Assembly: GCA_002309235.1 (NCBI GenBank)
Contig: DBXA01000100.1
Location: 2,877-18,113, forward strand
DNA from: Christensenella sp. UBA1224
GTDB lineage: Bacteria; Bacillota; Clostridia; Christensenellales; Aristaeellaceae
Direction of reading: 5' to 3'
DNA length: 15,237 nucleotides
Numbering within the stretch: position 1 is the first letter of the stretch; each line of letters begins with the position of its first letter. The translations under genes and the position numbers were made by a program. This document shows, piece after piece, positions 11,917 to 15,237 of the stretch. The notes beneath the pieces were generated by a model, which saw only the letters and a list, made by a program, of their open reading frames with translations, was not told the origin of the DNA and made no database searches.

Positions 11917-12603
11917 ATGGCAAGGATACTGGTGGTCGAGGATGAAGAAAAGATCTCTCGTTTCGTGGAGATGGAGCTTCGGCATGAGGGCTATGAGACA
12001 GGCAAGGCCCAGGATGGGCTGACGGGCCTCGAGATGGCGGAGAGCGGCGATTATGACCTGATGATACTCGATATCATGCTCCCGGGGATCAACGGCCTGG
12101 AGGTGCTGCGCAGGCTCAGGAAGACGAGCGAGATGCCGGTGGTCCTCCTGACGGCCAGGGATGCGGTGATGGACAAGGTGAGCGGCCTTGAGATGGGCGC
12201 GGACGATTATATGACAAAGCCCTTCGCCATAGAAGAATTGCTGGCCCGCATCCGGGTGGCGCTGCGCAAGGTGGAAAAGAGCCGGAAACAGGGACCGGTG
12301 AAGAATACCCTTTCCTGCGGGGATGTGGTGATGGAGCCGGATGCCCGCGGCGTGACGGTGCGAGGAACAGAGGTCAATCTGACGGCGAGGGAATTCGATC
12401 TCCTGAAGGCGCTTATTGAGAACAAGAACATCGTCCTGTCCCGTGAAACGCTCCTCAACCGCGTATGGGGCTATGATTATTTCGGCGAAACGAATGTGGT
12501 GGATGTATACATCCGCTATCTCAGGCATAAGATAGACGATGCCTTCGGCATTTCCTTCATCAACACGGTGCGCGGTGTCGGCTATATCGTAAAGGATGCG
12601 TGA
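11917..12603 (+). CDS. OmpR/PhoB-type response regulator
   Basis: This 228-residue DNA-binding regulator starts at ATG 11917 behind TGAGGAG (11903-11909). The receiver domain (1-118) has the acidic pocket Glu8-Asp9, phospho-acceptor Asp52 (LMILDIMLPG), Thr79 (LLTARD) and Lys101 (MTKPF). The winged-helix domain (about 130-226) has the OmpR features LTAREFDLLKALIENKN, RVWGYDYFGETNVVDVYI, RYLRHKI and NTVRGVGYI. The histidine kinase gene starts 2 bases after its stop, so the pair is cotranscribed. The ArlR/CiaR-like sequence style is common in Firmicutes. Targets are not visible. Confidence 0.95.
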   Translation: MARILVVEDEEKISRFVEMELRHEGYETGKAQDGLTGLEMAESGDYDLMILDIMLPGINGLEVLRRLRKTSEMPVVLLTARDAVMDKVSGLEMGADDYMTKPFAIEELLARIRVALRKVEKSRKQGPVKNTLSCGDVVMEPDARGVTVRGTEVNLTAREFDLLKALIENKNIVLSRETLLNRVWGYDYFGETNVVDVYIRYLRHKIDDAFGISFINTVRGVGYIVKDA

Positions 12604-12605
12604 TC

Positions 12606-13856
12606 ATGGGTAAGAATTCGGGCAGTGAGCATAAGCAGAGGACTTCCTCCATCATACACCGTATCAACGCTTACCTGCAGAGCAGGGCGATCCGAAGGGT
12701 CATAGGCAGGGATATCGCTCTGCTCCCTCTCCTCACAGGCATCTGTATGATGGCGAATGAGCTGCAGTACGGCAGGTTTTCTCCTCTCAGGGAACGCGTA
12801 TGGTCCCGCGGGCAGGGGCTGAGGTCGATCTGTTATTCCATCGAGCTGGGAACAGGTGAAACAGCGACGATCCAGATGGGTGAAACGCTCTTTGTGCTGG
12901 TTGGCTTTATAGGCCTTATGTTCATCGTACAGCTGATCGGCTGGAGTCTGGATTGGTTCCGCTACGACAGCCGGCTGCGCGGCTTCATGCGCCCGATCGA
13001 TAAGCTGGCGCTGGAGGCGGAAAAGCTCTCCCTGAGCGGGATCAGCGAGGAAAAGATACAGAACGTCGAGGAGGCCATCGATAAGATAACCGCTGTGCAG
13101 TCGTCGATCAGCATAGGCGATTCGGATCTCAAGGGGCTTGAGAATGCCATCAACAACCTGCTCAAAAGGCTCAAGCTCAGCTACAGGGAACAGAACAGGT
13201 TCGTCGATGACGCAAGTCACGAGCTTCGCACGCCGATCTCCGTCATACAGGGCTATGCCTCCATGCTGGAACGCTGGGGCATGGAGGACAGGGCGACGCT
13301 CGAGGAGGCCGTCCATGCCATCCGCGAGGAGGCGGACCATATGAAGACGCTGGTGGACCAGCTTCTGTTCCTGGCCCGCGGCGACGGGGGCCGCCTGCCC
13401 TATAAGCCGGAAAGGATCAATGCTACGGAGCTCATGAAGGAGATCCGAGAGGAATCCGAGATGATAGACGGCCGCCACAGGTACCTGGTAAAGGCGGAGG
13501 ATGATGTAATGGTGATGGGCGACCCGGCCATGCTCAAGCAGGCGGTGCGCATTTTCGTGGACAACGCGGCAAAGTATACGCCGGAAGGCGGGAGCATCAC
13601 GCTCGGTTCGGCGCGGGACCCGGAAAACGGGAACGTGCTCCTCAGTGTTGAGGATGAGGGGATAGGCTTCGAAGCGGAGGAGGCGGCCCATGTCTTTGAA
13701 AGGTTCTTCCGCGGGGATGAGGTCCGCGGCAAGACGAACGGGAGCGGCCTCGGGCTTTCAATCGCCCGCTGGATCGCCGACAGGCACGGCGCGACGATAG
13801 AGGTCCTTAGCTTCAAGGGCGTGGGGACGAGGATGACGCTGCGCATGAGGGGATGA
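12606..13856 (+). CDS. Membrane sensor histidine kinase, partner of the response regulator
   Basis: This 416-residue kinase starts at ATG 12606, 9 bases after AAAGGA; GTG 12600, which would overlap the regulator stop, is too near that site. A basic N-terminus leads to a weakly hydrophobic first helix (about 36-51), an extracytoplasmic loop of only about 40 residues and a clear second helix (95-115, LFVLVGFIGLMFIVQLIGWSL). A HAMP-like linker begins at RPIDKLALEAEKLSL. The H-box is DDASHELRTPISV with His205. The catalytic domain has Asn320 (FVDNAAKYTPEGG), Asp350 (VEDEGIGFE), the F-box VFERFFRGDE and GSGLGLSIARW. The short loop suggests sensing in or near the membrane. The weak first helix may mean an atypical topology. 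Confidence 0.93.
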   Translation: MGKNSGSEHKQRTSSIIHRINAYLQSRAIRRVIGRDIALLPLLTGICMMANELQYGRFSPLRERVWSRGQGLRSICYSIELGTGETATIQMGETLFVLVGFIGLMFIVQLIGWSLDWFRYDSRLRGFMRPIDKLALEAEKLSLSGISEEKIQNVEEAIDKITAVQSSISIGDSDLKGLENAINNLLKRLKLSYREQNRFVDDASHELRTPISVIQGYASMLERWGMEDRATLEEAVHAIREEADHMKTLVDQLLFLARGDGGRLPYKPERINATELMKEIREESEMIDGRHRYLVKAEDDVMVMGDPAMLKQAVRIFVDNAAKYTPEGGSITLGSARDPENGNVLLSVEDEGIGFEAEEAAHVFERFFRGDEVRGKTNGSGLGLSIARWIADRHGATIEVLSFKGVGTRMTLRMRG

Positions 13857-13963
13857 CCTCCGCGATACCGTCCTGATGTTCTGCTTTGGGCTTTGTATAA
13901 CAGTCTCTGCAAAAAAACGGGCCTTCTGCGATAAAACCGGGCTTGCGGCGGCAGAAAACATGC

Positions 13964-13992
13964 TTGACCTTCAGGTTTTGATGTGATATCGT
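13964..13992 (+). promoter_or_regulatory. Promoter of the GH39 gene
   Basis: The -35 box TTGACC (13964-13969) is 17 bases from TATCGT (13987-13992), which is extended by TG at 13984-13985. Transcription would start near 13999, leaving a leader of about 80 bases. The leader contains CCGG-AAAG-CCGG (14034-14045 region), a possible regulatory hairpin. An inverted repeat TTCTGC/GCAGAA (13924-13929, 13951-13956) lies just upstream. Confidence 0.6.
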
Positions 13993-14080
13993 AAAAAAGG
14001 TTCACGGCATATCGGGGCCTGCTGCCGCGGGTTCCGGAAAGCCGGTCTGATCATTCAAAAAAAGAGAAAGAGGCGGCATC

Positions 14081-15237
14081 ATGGATTTTCTGATTCGGAA
14101 GGATACCCCGGCGGTCCCCCATAAAAAGCACTGGCAGTTCTGTGTCGGTTCCGGTCATGCCCTGCTGGCCCTGCGGACTGACTATACCCGGCAGCTGAAA
14201 TACATCCATGATACCCTGGGGATTGAACGCGTCCGCTTTCACGGCATCTTCTGCGACGACATGCGCACCTGCTGCAATCTCCGCGATGTTTTCCCCGCCG
14301 AAGGAACCGAGCGGTTCAAGGAATACAATTTCAATGCCTGCGGCGTTGCCTATGACAACGTGCTGGAGGCGGGCATGAAGCCTTTCGTCGAGCTTTCCTT
14401 CATGCCGCGGAATCTGATGACGCAGGATGAGGGCCGCGTCAAGGAAGGCGCTTTCTTTTATAAGCCCTTCATCGTTCCGCCCGCGGATGAAAAAGCCTGG
14501 ACGGAGTATATTCAGGCCTTTGTCCGTTTCCTGATCCATCGTTACGGCGAGGAGGAGATCCGCACATGGTTTTTTGAAGTCTGGAATGAGCCGGATCTGC
14601 CCGGTGCTTTCTGGAACGGCTCGCGGGACGAATACTTTCGCCTGTATGAGATCACCGCTCTCGCCATCAAGGAAATCGACCCGCAGATCCCCGTCGGCGG
14701 CCCTTCCACCAGCAACAGCAAATGGGTCAGATCCTTCATCGGCTACTGCGAAGCGCGGAAGATACCGGTGGACTTTATTTCGACGCACCAGTATGCCGGA
14801 GATCCGCTGGGCGGCGTGGAAGATCAGGGCGATCCGCTGAGTGAGGATGAAAAAGCGGTCGGGTTTGATATAAAGGCCATGTTCAGCGCGATGGGAGAAA
14901 GGCTGAAAAACGCGCAGGGTACCAGCGTACTGGATGGCTACCGTTCGATAATGGGGGATCAGTCTGAAACCGAGGAACTCCCCAACAACCGCTTTTTGCT
15001 CAATTCCGCGGTCGTTCGGGAACAGGCCGGTTCCCTTCCGCTGTACTATACCGAATGGAACGAAAACGCGGGCTTCACTTCCTACACGAACGATACCCGC
15101 AAGGTGGCTGCTTACGATGTCAAAACCGCCCTCGATGTCGCGGATAACGTGGACGGCTCTTCCATCTGGTGCTTCTCCGATATCTTTGAGGAGCTGCATC
15201 CCTTCCCCGAGGAATTCCACGGCGGTTTCGGCATGCT
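14081..15237 (+). CDS. GH39-family glycoside hydrolase (beta-xylosidase-like), 3' end outside window
   Basis: The frame is open from ATG 14081 to the end of the window without a stop: 385 codons, perhaps four-fifths of a normal 490-520 residue enzyme. AAAGAGG (14067-14073) supports the start. The acid/base is Glu170 in FFEVWNEPDL and the nucleophile is Glu325 in LYYTEWN, both at the expected positions of clan GH-A barrels. Further support comes from WQFCVGSGHALLALR near the N-terminus, IERVRFHGIFCDDM, FVELSFMPRNLM and FISTHQYAGDP. No signal peptide is present. Family members release xylose from xylo-oligosaccharides; some cleave iduronic acid or arabinose. Ile ATA (3 of 19) and Arg AGA/AGG (2 of about 22) are rare here, unlike in neighbouring genes, suggesting a separate history. 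Confidence 0.92.
   Translation, partial: MDFLIRKDTPAVPHKKHWQFCVGSGHALLALRTDYTRQLKYIHDTLGIERVRFHGIFCDDMRTCCNLRDVFPAEGTERFKEYNFNACGVAYDNVLEAGMKPFVELSFMPRNLMTQDEGRVKEGAFFYKPFIVPPADEKAWTEYIQAFVRFLIHRYGEEEIRTWFFEVWNEPDLPGAFWNGSRDEYFRLYEITALAIKEIDPQIPVGGPSTSNSKWVRSFIGYCEARKIPVDFISTHQYAGDPLGGVEDQGDPLSEDEKAVGFDIKAMFSAMGERLKNAQGTSVLDGYRSIMGDQSETEELPNNRFLLNSAVVREQAGSLPLYYTEWNENAGFTSYTNDTRKVAAYDVKTALDVADNVDGSSIWCFSDIFEELHPFPEEFHGGFGM

Noticed and set aside
11236..12528. Minus-strand open frame of about 430 codons across the DUF4342 and response regulator genes
   Set aside because: It crosses two real genes and a terminator on the other strand and shows no protein family features.
12582..13691. Minus-strand open frame of about 369 codons opposite the histidine kinase
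   Set aside because: The kinase boxes on the plus strand are unambiguous, so the antisense frame is a shadow.
14051..15220. Minus-strand open frame of about 389 codons at the right end
   Set aside because: It lies opposite the GH39 gene, which has both catalytic Glu motifs, a promoter and a ribosome binding site. The antisense frame is a by-product of the biased codon use.

Overview
The window looks like chromosomal DNA from an anaerobic, fermentative Clostridia (Firmicutes) bacterium, probably an uncultured gut or rumen lineage. The evidence is the clostridial FAD oxidoreductase/DUF1667 pair, an anaerobic sulfatase-maturating radical SAM enzyme that matches the Clostridium perfringens protein residue for residue in its cysteine numbering, intracellular glycoside hydrolases without signal peptides, strong GGAGG ribosome binding sites and sigma-A type promoters. 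Most genes are moderately GC-rich yet use ATA and AGG codons freely. The genus cannot be fixed from the sequence.

Layout. (1) 1-1200: the 3' end of an NAD(P)/FAD-dependent oxidoreductase and its DUF1667 partner, the tail of a glycerol-3-phosphate oxidation type operon, closed by a terminator. (2) 1220-2880: an ABC-2 type exporter pair (ATPase plus six-helix permease) closed by a strong terminator. The ATPase has a degenerate signature motif and lacks the switch histidine. (3) 2900-7682: a divergent block. An alpha/beta hydrolase reads leftward. A four-gene operon reads rightward: a cysteine-rich zinc-ribbon protein, a TIM-barrel glycosidase-like protein, a PHP-family phosphatase and a GH123-like/DUF4091 protein. 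The two promoters sit back to back. (4) 7708-9375, minus strand: anaerobic sulfatase maturase behind a two-helix membrane protein with an Ada-like Cys/His zinc site. (5) 9547-10068: a small J-domain protein. (6) 10115-10284: tRNA-Lys(CTT) with a consensus promoter and a strong terminator. (7) 10289-10857: a compact array of small hairpins separated by GTGATG, then by its complement CATCAC, abutting the promoter of a four-helix-bundle (S23/IVP, Avd-like) gene. This is the most unusual structure in the window. (8) 10858-11295: non-coding, AT-richer DNA. (9) 11296-13856: a UBA/DUF4342 membrane protein, then an OmpR-type response regulator and its histidine kinase. (10) 14081 to the end: the first 385 codons of a GH39 (beta-xylosidase-like) gene cut by the window edge, with codon use unlike its neighbours.

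How the parts may work together. Region 3, the maturase and the GH39 gene suggest intracellular processing of imported oligosaccharides: deacylation by the esterase, dephosphorylation by the PHP enzyme, glycosidic cleavage by the TIM-barrel, GH123-like and GH39 proteins. The maturase implies sulfatases elsewhere in the genome. The tRNA/hairpin-array/four-helix-bundle segment appears unrelated to this metabolism and looks like a small inserted or self-maintaining genetic module.
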